From Zipacnadum sp036504235 (GTDB lineage: Bacteria; Armatimonadota; Zipacnadia; Zipacnadales; Zipacnadaceae): a stretch of DNA of 64,000 bases. Shown one piece after another: positions 52,642 to 60,526 of this stretch. The position numbers were made by a program, and so were the translations under genes. The DNA lies in NCBI GenBank assembly GCA_036504235.1, contig DASXVN010000079.1, positions 62,001-126,000 of the forward strand. Direction: 5' to 3'. The notes under the pieces were generated by a model. That model was not told the DNA's origin. It ran no database searches and worked only from the letters and a program-made list of their open reading frames with translations. Numbering within the stretch: the first letter of the stretch is position 1; the number at the start of each line of letters is the position of its first letter.

Positions 52642-53291
52642 CCGATCCCGCTCTCGTCTGCGGCGTCGCGGCCCTGGTGGTCGCCCTCCTCACGGCCGGG
52701 GGGCTGGCGCCCGAGCTAGCGATCTTGCCGCTGCTGGCCTTGGTGTTCCCGGTCAAAGCGGCGATCCTAACGGCGGCGGCCGTGAGCTTGGTCTGCCACT
52801 TGGCCGCATGGGCGCAGGCGCCTTACCGCGATTCGCCCGCCGGGCGGTCTACGCTGGCCGTGGCCGCAGCGGCGCTGGCGGGGGCGGTCGTTTGGATGCT
52901 CCTGCCGGGGACAGTCCTGCGCCCGATTCTGGGTGCGACGCTGCTGCTGGCGGGACTACTGGCGGCTTGGCGTCCGTCGGGGCCGCGCGCCGCCGGCCTG
53001 GAGCCGCTGGCGGGATTGCTCCGCGGTCTGGTGGGGGTGAACCCCGGCCTGCGGCTGGCGCCGGCCCTGCTGGTGGTGGCCGACGCGGTGCGGCTGGCGG
53101 TCTACGTGTCCGCCCAGGCCGCCGACGTGGCGCGTTTGGTGAGCTTCCTCCTGCCGCTGGCGGGGGCGACGCTGCTGGGCGCGTTGCTGGGACGAGTAGT
53201 CTTGCGCCGGCGGGGACGACCGCTGCTGCGCGGCCTGGCCCTGGTGATCGCCGCGATCCTGGCGCTGCACCTGTTTCTGACCGCGTGGTAG
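52638..53291 (+). CDS. Small polytopic membrane protein (TauE/SafE-like?)
   Basis: 217 residues with six or seven hydrophobic helices (VAALVVALLTAGGLAPELA; LVISFLL-type segments; ILALHLFLTAW). The general pattern is like short TauE/SafE or DUF permeases, but no signature settles it. It overlaps the phosphoesterase gene by ATGA and is probably translated with it. Role unknown. Confidence 0.65.
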   Translation: MTDPALVCGVAALVVALLTAGGLAPELAILPLLALVFPVKAAILTAAAVSLVCHLAAWAQAPYRDSPAGRSTLAVAAAALAGAVVWMLLPGTVLRPILGATLLLAGLLAAWRPSGPRAAGLEPLAGLLRGLVGVNPGLRLAPALLVVADAVRLAVYVSAQAADVARLVSFLLPLAGATLLGALLGRVVLRRRGRPLLRGLALVIAAILALHLFLTAW

Positions 53292-53347
53292 CGCATCCGA
53301 AATAACCGAAGTGAGGCGAAACGAGGACGAGGCGTCCTCGACCCCCT

Positions 53348-54154
53348 ATGCAGATAGATTCCGCGCAGAACCAACATGTGAAGCTGTTTCGCTCGCTGGC
53401 TCAGAGCAAGCATCGCCGGGAGACCGGCCTGTTCGCCCTGGAAGGCCGCCGGCTGATCGCCGAGGCCGTGCGGGCGCGGGCGGATATGCTCTGGGCGGCC
53501 TACTCGCCGGAGCATTTCGTCGGTCCGGAGGAGGACCAGTTGCTGGGCGAGTTGATGCGCTCGGGCCTGGAACTACACGAAATGGGCCCGCGGGCGCTGA
53601 CCGCCATGACGCATACCGAGTCGCCTCCCGGAATCGTGGCGGTGGCCAAGATTCCCGCCCCCCCGACCGACCTGGCCGCGACCTTGCCGGAGCGCGCCTG
53701 GCTGCTGGGTCTGTGGGAGCTGCGCGATCCGGGGAATATGGGCACGATGATTCGCACCGCGCATGCCCTGGGCGGCGCCGCGGTGGTGGCTGTCGGCGGC
53801 TGTGTGGACTTCTACGACCCCAAGGTCGTGCGCGCCTCGGCCGGCTCCTTGCTGCACCTGCCCCTGGTCAAGGTCCACAATCTCTACGCGCTCCGGGACT
53901 CCTTGGCCGCCTGGCAGGCCTCGCTGGTGACAGCGGCGATGAGCGCCGAGCAGGCCTGCGACGAGGCGGATTACCCGGCGCGCACCGTGCTGCTGGTCGG
54001 CTCGGAGGCGCACGGCCTCCCCGAGGAAGTCGAGGTCGCCGCGCAGTTGCAGGTGCGGATTCCCATGCCCGGCGGAGCGGAGTCCTTGAATGCGGCGGTA
54101 GCCGCTGGTATAATCGCCTTCCAGGTGGCGCGGCAGGCCATGCCGCGCGACTGA
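53348..54154 (+). CDS. SpoU/TrmH-family RNA 2'-O-methyltransferase
   Basis: 268 residues. An N-terminal substrate-binding domain (FALEGRRLIAEAV) is followed by the SPOUT knot with all three motifs: DPGNMGTMIRTA, VLLVGSEAHGLP and IPMPGGAESLNAAVAAG. It methylates a ribose in rRNA or tRNA; RlmB/TsnR-like members often lie next to pheST, as here. Its last codons contain the promoter of the T-box transcript. The ribosome site is weak. Confidence 0.9.
   Translation: MQIDSAQNQHVKLFRSLAQSKHRRETGLFALEGRRLIAEAVRARADMLWAAYSPEHFVGPEEDQLLGELMRSGLELHEMGPRALTAMTHTESPPGIVAVAKIPAPPTDLAATLPERAWLLGLWELRDPGNMGTMIRTAHALGGAAVVAVGGCVDFYDPKVVRASAGSLLHLPLVKVHNLYALRDSLAAWQASLVTAAMSAEQACDEADYPARTVLLVGSEAHGLPEEVEVAAQLQVRIPMPGGAESLNAAVAAGIIAFQVARQAMPRD
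54086..54114 (+). promoter_or_regulatory. Intragenic promoter of the T-box leader
   Basis: TTGAAT, 17 bases, a perfect TATAAT with an extended -10 TG (54106-54107). It lies inside the methyltransferase gene, 40 bases before its stop. Confidence 0.75.
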
Positions 54155-54194
54155 CAACTTACTAGCTATCGGCAAGGAAGGGGAAAGTAGGCCC

Positions 54195-54462
54195 CGTAGG
54201 AGTGTGTGTGGAGTTCGCTGCGCGAACCCCCTTAGAGAGGAAGCCCCCTGGGCTGCAAGGGCTTCTCACCACCGCGAGGCTGAAGTTCACCCCGGAGCCG
54301 CCAGGTGAACGGGGACCGCTGACTGGTCTCCCTTAGTCTGCGCCGGATTGCTCCTCCGTTATCGGGAGCGCCACCGGGCGTCACGAACAGTGGCGTCCCC
54401 ACTCAGAGGTGGTACAGCGAGAGCCTCCGGCTTTCGTCCCTGGGACGAAACGGAGGCTTTTT
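54195..54462 (+). promoter_or_regulatory. T-box leader with Phe (UUC) specifier
   Basis: The stem I end reads GAAG-TTC-ACCCCGGAGC (54283 onward), matching the known layout GAA-N-codon-A-xxxxxGAGC; the specifier TTC is at 54286-54288. The T-box AGAGGTGGTACAGCG (54405-54419) has the TGGT bulge that pairs with an uncharged ACCA 3' end. A terminator follows: AGCCTCCG-GC-TTTCGTCC pairs with GGACGAAACGGAGGCT (2-base bulge) then TTTTT (to 54462). Uncharged tRNA-Phe should prevent termination and raise expression of the downstream genes, including pheS. Confidence 0.93.
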
Positions 54463-54536
54463 GGCATACGGTAGGGGAAAGTGGAGAACCGCAAGCTGCG
54501 GCGTTCTTGCGTAGACCACAGGGAGGATGGTAAGCC

Positions 54537-54821
54537 ATGGGTACGCCCTTGCGACCGTGTCCGGACTGCGGGCATCAGATCAGCCGGCACGCTCGGGCCT
54601 GTCCCAACTGCGGGCGACCGAGGAGGACGCGCGGGCAGCGACTGCTGCGTGAGTTGATCGTCGACGCGGCCTCTATGGCGCTGGCACTCTGCCTTCTATG
54701 GTGGTTTCTGCACTGGATGGCGTCACCTGCGGGGCCAGCTTGGGTCACGGAGCATTTCGCCAAGCCTATGACCAACTCACTGATGAAGACCATGCCCACT
54801 CCGCATCCGAAGAAACCTTAA
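54537..54821 (+). CDS. Small zinc-ribbon membrane protein
   Basis: 94 residues. An N-terminal zinc ribbon, CPDC with CPNC 11 residues later (RPCPDCGHQISRHARACPNC), is followed by a basic stretch and one transmembrane helix (ASMALALCLLWWFLHWMA). The C-terminus is short and Pro-rich. GGGAGG precedes the ATG. It is the first gene behind the Phe T-box, which is unusual for a protein of no known link to phenylalanine. Function unknown. Confidence 0.7.
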   Translation: MGTPLRPCPDCGHQISRHARACPNCGRPRRTRGQRLLRELIVDAASMALALCLLWWFLHWMASPAGPAWVTEHFAKPMTNSLMKTMPTPHPKKP

Positions 54822-54873
54822 TGACCGAGGCCCAGGACCTGCCTAGGGCCTTCTGAGGAAGAATGAGCAACAC

Positions 54874-55530
54874 ATGAGTTATCTCGCCTCGTGGAGCGGC
54901 GGTAAAGACTGCTGCATGGCTTACTGGGAGGCCCAGAACTCTGGGCTGGAACTCAGCGGCCTGTTCAATACGCTTTCGGTGGAATATGACCGGGTGCGGT
55001 TCCATGGCACCGAGGCGCGGCTGCTGCAACTGCAGGCCGAGGCTATGGGGGTGCCGGTGCTGCAGGCGACTACCGCCGACGGTAGCTATACCGAGGACTT
55101 CAAGCGAGCGCTGCGGCCGCTGCCGCCGGACGTCACCGGCATGGTCTTTGGCGACATGTACAACGATCTCCACCTGGAGTGGGTTCAGGGCGTCTGCGCC
55201 GATCTGGGCCTGGAGTGCGTCGAGCCGCTGTGGGGCAGAGACCCCAATGAGGTGCTCTGCTCCTTCTTGGACGCGGGTTTCGAGGCCATGGTCGTCTGCG
55301 TGGACGGCTCCCTCCTGGAGGAAAGCTGGGTCGGCACCATAGTGGACCATCGCTTCCGCGAGCATCTGCTCAGCCGGGGCCTGGACCCCTGCGGCGAGAA
55401 GGGCGAGTACCACACCATGGTAGTCAACGGCCCGCTCTTCCAGCGCCGGGTAGAGATCCGCCGCAGCCGCATCGTCGAGATGAAGGGCTTCTTCCTGCTC
55501 GACACGCAGGAGTACGGGTTAGGGGAGTAG
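54874..55530 (+). CDS. PP-loop ATP pyrophosphatase, Dph6/diphthine-ammonia ligase-like
   Basis: 218 residues. The PP-loop is SWSGGKDCCMAYWEA (residues 7-21); the C-terminal GEKGEYHTMVVNGPLF is the hallmark of the Dph6/MJ0570 family, which adenylates a substrate before amidation. Diphthamide does not occur in bacteria, so the bacterial member must act on something else, not known. It lies between the zinc-ribbon gene and pheS, under the same T-box. Confidence 0.87.
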   Translation: MSYLASWSGGKDCCMAYWEAQNSGLELSGLFNTLSVEYDRVRFHGTEARLLQLQAEAMGVPVLQATTADGSYTEDFKRALRPLPPDVTGMVFGDMYNDLHLEWVQGVCADLGLECVEPLWGRDPNEVLCSFLDAGFEAMVVCVDGSLLEESWVGTIVDHRFREHLLSRGLDPCGEKGEYHTMVVNGPLFQRRVEIRRSRIVEMKGFFLLDTQEYGLGE

Positions 55531-55585
55531 GACGGCGGGGAACGTGGAAAACGGCAGAGGCCGCGGTGTTTACTGAGGTGACACA

Positions 55586-56596
55586 ATGATCGATCAACTA
55601 CTACAACTGGAATCCGAAGGGCGCGCGGCGTTGGCCGCGGCTACTACTGAGGCGCTGCTGGAGGAGGCTCGGGTGGCCTTTTTGGGGCGTAATGGGCGGC
55701 TGCGGGAGCTGCAGGAGGGCATGAAGGCGGTGCCCAAGGAAGACAAGCCGGCCGTGGGGCGCGAGTTCAACCGCGTCAAGACCGTCCTGGAGGCGCTGCT
55801 GGAGGAGCGCCAGGCGGCCTTGGCCGCGCCCGCCTCCGAGGCGGGGCGGCTGGACGTGACCCTGCCGGGGCGCGGGCCGCGGGTCGGGCGCCAGCATCCC
55901 TTGCAGGCCACCTTCGACGAGCTGATCTCCGTCTTCCTGGGCCTGGGCTTCACCGTGGCCGAGGGGCCGGAGGTGGAGACCTACCACTACGGCTTTGAGG
56001 CGCTCAACTACCCGGAGTACCACCCGGCGATGGATGAGCAGATGACCTTCTACGTGACCGACCGCACCCTGCTGCGCTCGCAGACCTCCACCGTGCAAGT
56101 GCGGACCATGGAGGGGATGCAGCCGCCGGTGCGGATCATCGTGCCGGGGCGCTGCTACCGTCGCGATACGGTGGACGCCACCCACTGCCATACCTTCCAC
56201 CAATTGGAGGGGCTGCTGGTGGATGAGGGGATTACCTTCGCCGACCTCAAGGGCACCCTGGAGGTCCTGGCGAAAGAGCTATTCGGGGCGGACTGCCACA
56301 CCCGGTTCCGGCCGGACTTCTTCCCCTTCACCGAGCCGAGCGCGGAGTTCGCGTTCTCGTGCCCCTTCTGCCCGCCGACCGGCAACTGCAAGGTCTGCTC
56401 GAGCAGCGGCTGGCTGGAACTGGGCGGCTGCGGCATGGTGGACCCCAACGTGCTCGCGGGGGTCGGCATCGACAGCGAGAAGTACACCGGGTGGGCCTTC
56501 GGCTTTGGCGTGGAGCGCATTGCGATGCTGCGCTACGGCATCGACGACATCCGGCTGTTCTACAACGGCGACATGAGATTCCTGGAGCAGTTCTAG
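55586..56596 (+). CDS. pheS: Phenylalanine--tRNA ligase alpha subunit
   Basis: 336 residues, normal for the bacterial form. A short N-terminal coiled coil (tRNA binding) precedes the class II core: HPLQATFDELISVFLGLGF, RSQTSTVQVRTM, GRCYRRDTVDATH (motif 2), FRPDFFPFTEPSAEF and GFGVERIAMLRYG (motif 3). A Cys set (FSCPFCPPTGNCKVCSSSG, near residue 257) may bind zinc, seen in some lineages. It pairs with pheT to charge tRNA-Phe, but here the two genes are 3.9 kb apart. Confidence 0.97.
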   Translation: MIDQLLQLESEGRAALAAATTEALLEEARVAFLGRNGRLRELQEGMKAVPKEDKPAVGREFNRVKTVLEALLEERQAALAAPASEAGRLDVTLPGRGPRVGRQHPLQATFDELISVFLGLGFTVAEGPEVETYHYGFEALNYPEYHPAMDEQMTFYVTDRTLLRSQTSTVQVRTMEGMQPPVRIIVPGRCYRRDTVDATHCHTFHQLEGLLVDEGITFADLKGTLEVLAKELFGADCHTRFRPDFFPFTEPSAEFAFSCPFCPPTGNCKVCSSSGWLELGGCGMVDPNVLAGVGIDSEKYTGWAFGFGVERIAMLRYGIDDIRLFYNGDMRFLEQF

Positions 56597-56621
56597 TCCG
56601 GAGACGGATGGGGAGTACGCT

Positions 56622-57200
56622 ATGGCCGAAGCTTCCGAAAATTCCCGCCTAGGTCCCGAACGCACCGAGGCAGCCAACGACCTGCTGACCGTGACGGTCA
56701 GTTTTATCATGTACGTGAGCCTGATCCTGGTGCTCACTCATGTGCAGGCCGAGGCGCTGCTGGCGCCGCCCGAGCCTCCGCGGACCTGGTGGACCCTGCA
56801 GGAGCTGGCGGCGCTGGTCATGGCCATTGGCGGCTGCAGCCATCTGCTCGGGGCGGCGATCCTGGTGCGGCAACGGGTCTTCCGGCTGCTGCTGGCTAGC
56901 GCCGAGCTGCTGGCGGCGCTAAGCCTCCACACGATGCAGCCGCGCAGTTGGGTATGGATGGCCCTGGCCGCCCTGGCCTGCGCGGGCTGGGCTTTGTGCT
57001 TCCAGGCGGCGATCATGTTCTTCATGGCGCTCACCGGCGACGATGAACCGGTGGAAGCGCCCGAGGACCTCGGATCGGAGGCGGAGTCCATCTTCTCCGT
57101 CGGCGGGGGACGGCACGAGCCGCTGCCGGATCGCGAGCCGCTTGTGCCCCCCTCCGAGGAGGCGGAGCCCGACGGCCCGCCCTCCTTGCACAATCTCTAG
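56622..57200 (+). CDS. Membrane protein of unknown function
   Basis: 192 residues. Four hydrophobic segments (VSFIMYVSLILVLTHV; ELAALVMAIGGCSHLLG; LLLASAELLAALSLH; LAALACAGWALCFQAAIMF) are followed by an acidic, Ser/Pro-rich cytoplasmic tail. It starts 25 bp after pheS and is probably in the T-box operon. No family recognised. Confidence 0.65.
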   Translation: MAEASENSRLGPERTEAANDLLTVTVSFIMYVSLILVLTHVQAEALLAPPEPPRTWWTLQELAALVMAIGGCSHLLGAAILVRQRVFRLLLASAELLAALSLHTMQPRSWVWMALAALACAGWALCFQAAIMFFMALTGDDEPVEAPEDLGSEAESIFSVGGGRHEPLPDREPLVPPSEEAEPDGPPSLHNL

Positions 57201-57229
57201 GTCGCGTCGGTAGGAGAGGCCCGCCCGCC

Positions 57230-57859
57230 ATGACGCTGGACGACCTGCTCAAACTGCTGGACTACCTGGGCACCTATGCCTTCGCCCTCTCCGGGGCGCT
57301 CAAGGCGGGGCGCCGGCGCATGGACATGTTCGGCATGTTCGTCCTGGCGCTGGTCACCGCGGTGGGGGGCGGCACGATTCGCGACCTGATCCTGGGCCGG
57401 GTGCCGGTCTTCTGGCTGGTGGAGCCGGCGTACTTGGGGCTGGCCGTCCTGGCGACGGTGGCCGTCTTTGCCCTCCAGCGCTGGGTCGAGCGGGCAGAGG
57501 GCCTGCTGCTGGTCTTTGACGCCGTTGGTCTGGGGGTTTTCACGGTGATCGGCACGCAGCTAGGTCTGCAAGAGGGCCTGGGCGCGGCGGCCTGCATCGC
57601 CCTGGGCTGCGTGACCGGCATCGGCGGCGGCCTACTGCGCGACGTCCTGGCCCTGTCGCATCCGGTAGTGCTGCACCGCGAGATCTATGCGCTGGCCAGC
57701 GTCGGCGGCGCAGCCCTGCTGGTCGGGCTGGACTATATGGGCGTCCCCACCGTGGTAGGCGTGCTAGCCTGCTGCGTGGCGACCACGACCATCCGGCTAC
57801 TCAGCCTCCACTACGGCTGGACGGTGCCGGGACTAGGCCAGCGCGAAGAGACTGCTTAG
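57230..57859 (+). CDS. TRIC-family (UPF0126) membrane protein
   Basis: 209 residues, seven helices in two repeats, each with the glycine motif: VTAVGGGTIRDLILGRVP and VTGIGGGLLRDVLAL. Bacterial TRIC proteins form trimeric cation channels related to the animal intracellular channels; some are annotated as YadS or glycine importers. It is 29 bp after the preceding gene and likely in the same transcript. Confidence 0.92.
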   Translation: MTLDDLLKLLDYLGTYAFALSGALKAGRRRMDMFGMFVLALVTAVGGGTIRDLILGRVPVFWLVEPAYLGLAVLATVAVFALQRWVERAEGLLLVFDAVGLGVFTVIGTQLGLQEGLGAAACIALGCVTGIGGGLLRDVLALSHPVVLHREIYALASVGGAALLVGLDYMGVPTVVGVLACCVATTTIRLLSLHYGWTVPGLGQREETA

Positions 57860-57872
57860 AGGGCGGGCGACC

Positions 57873-58298
57873 ATGCAACACTTTCTTTCCGACGACAACC
57901 AGACCCTCGTCATCCGCTTTGATCACGGCGACCTGCTCTTGGAGGGACTGCAGCGGGTGGCTGACGAGGTGGGTCTGCAGACCGCGGCGATTGTCACCGG
58001 TTACGGGGCGCTGAGCCGGTTGCATATCCATTGGGGCCGGCACACGGGGCGGCCGCCGGAGGCGGTCTACGGGGTCTATGAGGAGCCGCTGGAGTTGACG
58101 GCGCTCTCCGGCGTGGTGGCCGACGGGCAGGTGCATGCGCACATCACCGCGGGGGCCGGGGAGCGGACCTGTAGCGGGCACCTGGAGCCGGAGACGGTCG
58201 TCTGCTGGCTGGCGGAGGTAGTCATTCAGCGCCTGCCGCTAGATCTGGTGCGCGTGCGAGACGAGTTTGGCATACCGCTGTTGCGCGAGCGGGAGTAG
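57873..58298 (+). CDS. PPC/DUF296 domain protein
   Basis: 141 residues, the size of stand-alone PPC proteins. The fold is marked by the alternating strands TAAIVTGYGALSRLHIHW and ELTALSGVVADGQVHAHITA, with histidines (HVH-like metal site) in the second. Some relatives carry an AT-hook; this one does not. The biochemical role of bacterial members is unclear. Only 13 bp after the TRIC gene. Confidence 0.87.
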   Translation: MQHFLSDDNQTLVIRFDHGDLLLEGLQRVADEVGLQTAAIVTGYGALSRLHIHWGRHTGRPPEAVYGVYEEPLELTALSGVVADGQVHAHITAGAGERTCSGHLEPETVVCWLAEVVIQRLPLDLVRVRDEFGIPLLRERE

Positions 58299-58355
58299 AA
58301 GCAGGCGTCAGTTCTGACGGGCGAGACGCTCGTCCTACCGTTGAGGGGAGACCAT

Positions 58356-59387
58356 ATGAATATTCGAGAGAACTTCCTACGCACGGCGCGATTTGAAGGG
58401 CCGGAGTGGGTGCACTGCCAGATCGGTACGACCCCCGGAGCGTGGATGCGGTACGGTCAAGACCTGGAGGAGGTTGTCCTCCGCTACCCGGACCTGTTCC
58501 GCGAGCCGAAGTGGGAGCCGGGCGAGGCGCCTAAGCCGCGCGAGAAGACGACCTACACCGACGAGTGGGGCGTGGTCTACGAGTCCGTCCGCGACGGGAT
58601 TAGCGGCGAGCCCAAGGGGCATCCCCTGGCCGACTGGAGCGCGCTGGAGACCTATCAGGCGCCGGACCCCGACCAGTACATGAACTGGGACAACGTCAAA
58701 GCCGGCTACGACTCGGAGCTGGCCGAGGGGCGGTTCTCCTGGGGGCCGGGCGCCAGCTTCTTTGAGCGGCTGCAGTGGCTGCGCGGTCCGGCTAACCTCT
58801 ACATGGACCTGGCCGAGAGCGAGAATCCGGAGCTGCAGCGGATGATCGACCTCGTTCTGGCGCACAACCTCAAGCTGGTGCTCCGGGGGATCGCGGCCGG
58901 CCCGCCGGACTTCGTGGGCTTTGGCGACGACCTGGGTAGCCAGCGCGCGCCGCTGATGAGCCCGGCCACCTTCCGCCGCTGGCTCAAACCCGGCTATACC
59001 GCCATGTGGCAGCCCTGCCGCGCCGCCGGCTGCCAGGTGCAGTTCCATACCGACGGCAATATCATCGCCCTGGTGGACGACCTAATCGAGGCGGGGCTGA
59101 CCGTGCTCAACCCCCAGGCCAAGGTCAACACCTTCGCGGACATGCGCGAGACCATTCGCGGCCGGGCGGCCATCTTCCTGAGCCTGGATATCCAGGGTGT
59201 GATGATCTTCGGCAACCGCCAGGATATTTTCGACCATGTGCGCGAGGCGATCATGACGCTCGGCTCGCGCCGCGGCGGTCTGATGCTCTCCACCAGCGTT
59301 TACGACGACTGCCCCCTGGAGAACGTGACGCACTGGGGCGACGCGATGCGCGAGTACAAATATCTGCACCTGGACCTGCCGGACTAA
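58356..59387 (+). CDS. URO-D-like family protein (tandem copy 1)
   Basis: 343 residues. It resembles the URO-D/corrinoid methyltransferase group: NIRENFLRTARFEGPEWVHC, YTDEWGVVYESVRDG, FGDDLGSQRAPLMSPATFRR and VQFHTDGNIIALVDDLIEAG. The HxDG segment sits where methyltransferases bind zinc, but Cys ligands are missing. GAGGGGAG precedes the ATG at 58356. It aligns with the next gene throughout, so the two arose by duplication. Confidence 0.85.
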   Translation: MNIRENFLRTARFEGPEWVHCQIGTTPGAWMRYGQDLEEVVLRYPDLFREPKWEPGEAPKPREKTTYTDEWGVVYESVRDGISGEPKGHPLADWSALETYQAPDPDQYMNWDNVKAGYDSELAEGRFSWGPGASFFERLQWLRGPANLYMDLAESENPELQRMIDLVLAHNLKLVLRGIAAGPPDFVGFGDDLGSQRAPLMSPATFRRWLKPGYTAMWQPCRAAGCQVQFHTDGNIIALVDDLIEAGLTVLNPQAKVNTFADMRETIRGRAAIFLSLDIQGVMIFGNRQDIFDHVREAIMTLGSRRGGLMLSTSVYDDCPLENVTHWGDAMREYKYLHLDLPD

Positions 59388-59408
59388 ACCGAATTGGGAG
59401 GCGGCAAG

Positions 59409-60479
59409 ATGACCAAACGAGAGAACTACCTGCGGTGCGCGCGATTTCAGGGGCCGGACTGGATTCCCTGCTCCATCGGGGCGCTCCCCGCGGGCTGGAA
59501 GGCCCTGCGCGGCGACCTGCTTAAGATTGCGCTACAGTACCCCGACTTCTTCGGCGAGCTGAATCCGGAGGGCTGGGACTATGACGAGATGCCCTGGCGC
59601 AACGCGGCCGGGGTAGACTACACCGACAACTGGGGCGTCGTCTGGCGCACGGAGCTGGACGGCGTGGTGGGCATCCCCCAGGTCCATCCGCTGGCCGACC
59701 TGAGCAAGGTGGACGAGTACCAGGTGCCGGATATCTACACCCGCGACCCCTCCTACGGCGACCGAGACTTGGAGAAGGACGAGATTCAGCGGATCGAGCG
59801 CCAACTGGAGGCCGGTGAGTTGGCCGGCAGCGGTTTTGGCACTTTCTTCGAGCGCCTGCAGGAACTGGTCGGCATGGAGAACCTCTTTCTGAACATGGCC
59901 TACGACGACAACCCCGCGCTTCAGCGGGTCGTGGACCTGGTGGCGGACTTCAACTACAGCCTGACGCAGGCCGTCCTGACTCGCGTTACGCCCGACATCA
60001 TCGGCGCCGGCGACGATCTCGGCAGCCAGCGGGCGGCGCTGGTCAGCCCCAAGACCTTCCGCCGCTGGCTCAAGCCCGGATATGCCCGGTGCTTCGGGGC
60101 GGCCCGGGCGGCGGGCTGCGAGACCTCCATGCACTCGGACGGCTACCTGCTGGAGTTGGTGGACGATTTGATCGACGCCGGGCTGACCATTCTCAACCCG
60201 CAAGTAGGCCCCAATACGCTGGCCGGCATTGAAGAAGTCATGAAAGGCCGCCTCGCCATCAGCCTGGACCTGGACCGGCAGCACATCCTGCCGAACGGAA
60301 CCCCGCAGGAGGTCCGGGACCACGTGCGGGAGGCCGTGCAGGTGCTCGGTTCGCCGCGCGGAGGGCTGATGCTGCAGGCGGAGCTTAACGCCGACGTGCC
60401 GCTGGAGAACGTCATCGCCCTGGCCGAGGCCATGCGCGAATACCAGACCTACTACAAGACGATAGCGACGCCGCTCTAG
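59409..60479 (+). CDS. URO-D-like family protein (tandem copy 2)
   Basis: 356 residues, paralogous to the gene just upstream (shared KRENYLRCARFQGPDW, YTDNWGVVWR, GDDLGSQRAALVSPKTFRR, SDGYLLELVDDLIDAGLTIL). GGGAGGCGG supports ATG at 59409. The two copies separate pheS from pheT together with three other genes. Likely methyl-transfer or decarboxylation chemistry; substrate unknown. Confidence 0.85.
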   Translation: MTKRENYLRCARFQGPDWIPCSIGALPAGWKALRGDLLKIALQYPDFFGELNPEGWDYDEMPWRNAAGVDYTDNWGVVWRTELDGVVGIPQVHPLADLSKVDEYQVPDIYTRDPSYGDRDLEKDEIQRIERQLEAGELAGSGFGTFFERLQELVGMENLFLNMAYDDNPALQRVVDLVADFNYSLTQAVLTRVTPDIIGAGDDLGSQRAALVSPKTFRRWLKPGYARCFGAARAAGCETSMHSDGYLLELVDDLIDAGLTILNPQVGPNTLAGIEEVMKGRLAISLDLDRQHILPNGTPQEVRDHVREAVQVLGSPRGGLMLQAELNADVPLENVIALAEAMREYQTYYKTIATPL

Positions 60480-60526
60480 GGCGTCCCGCAGGTGGCGACG
60501 CCCCTGCCTAGACGGGAGAATGACCG

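Noticed and set aside
54874..55530. Diphthamide synthesis
   Set aside because: Bacteria do not make diphthamide, so only the enzyme family, not the pathway, is claimed.
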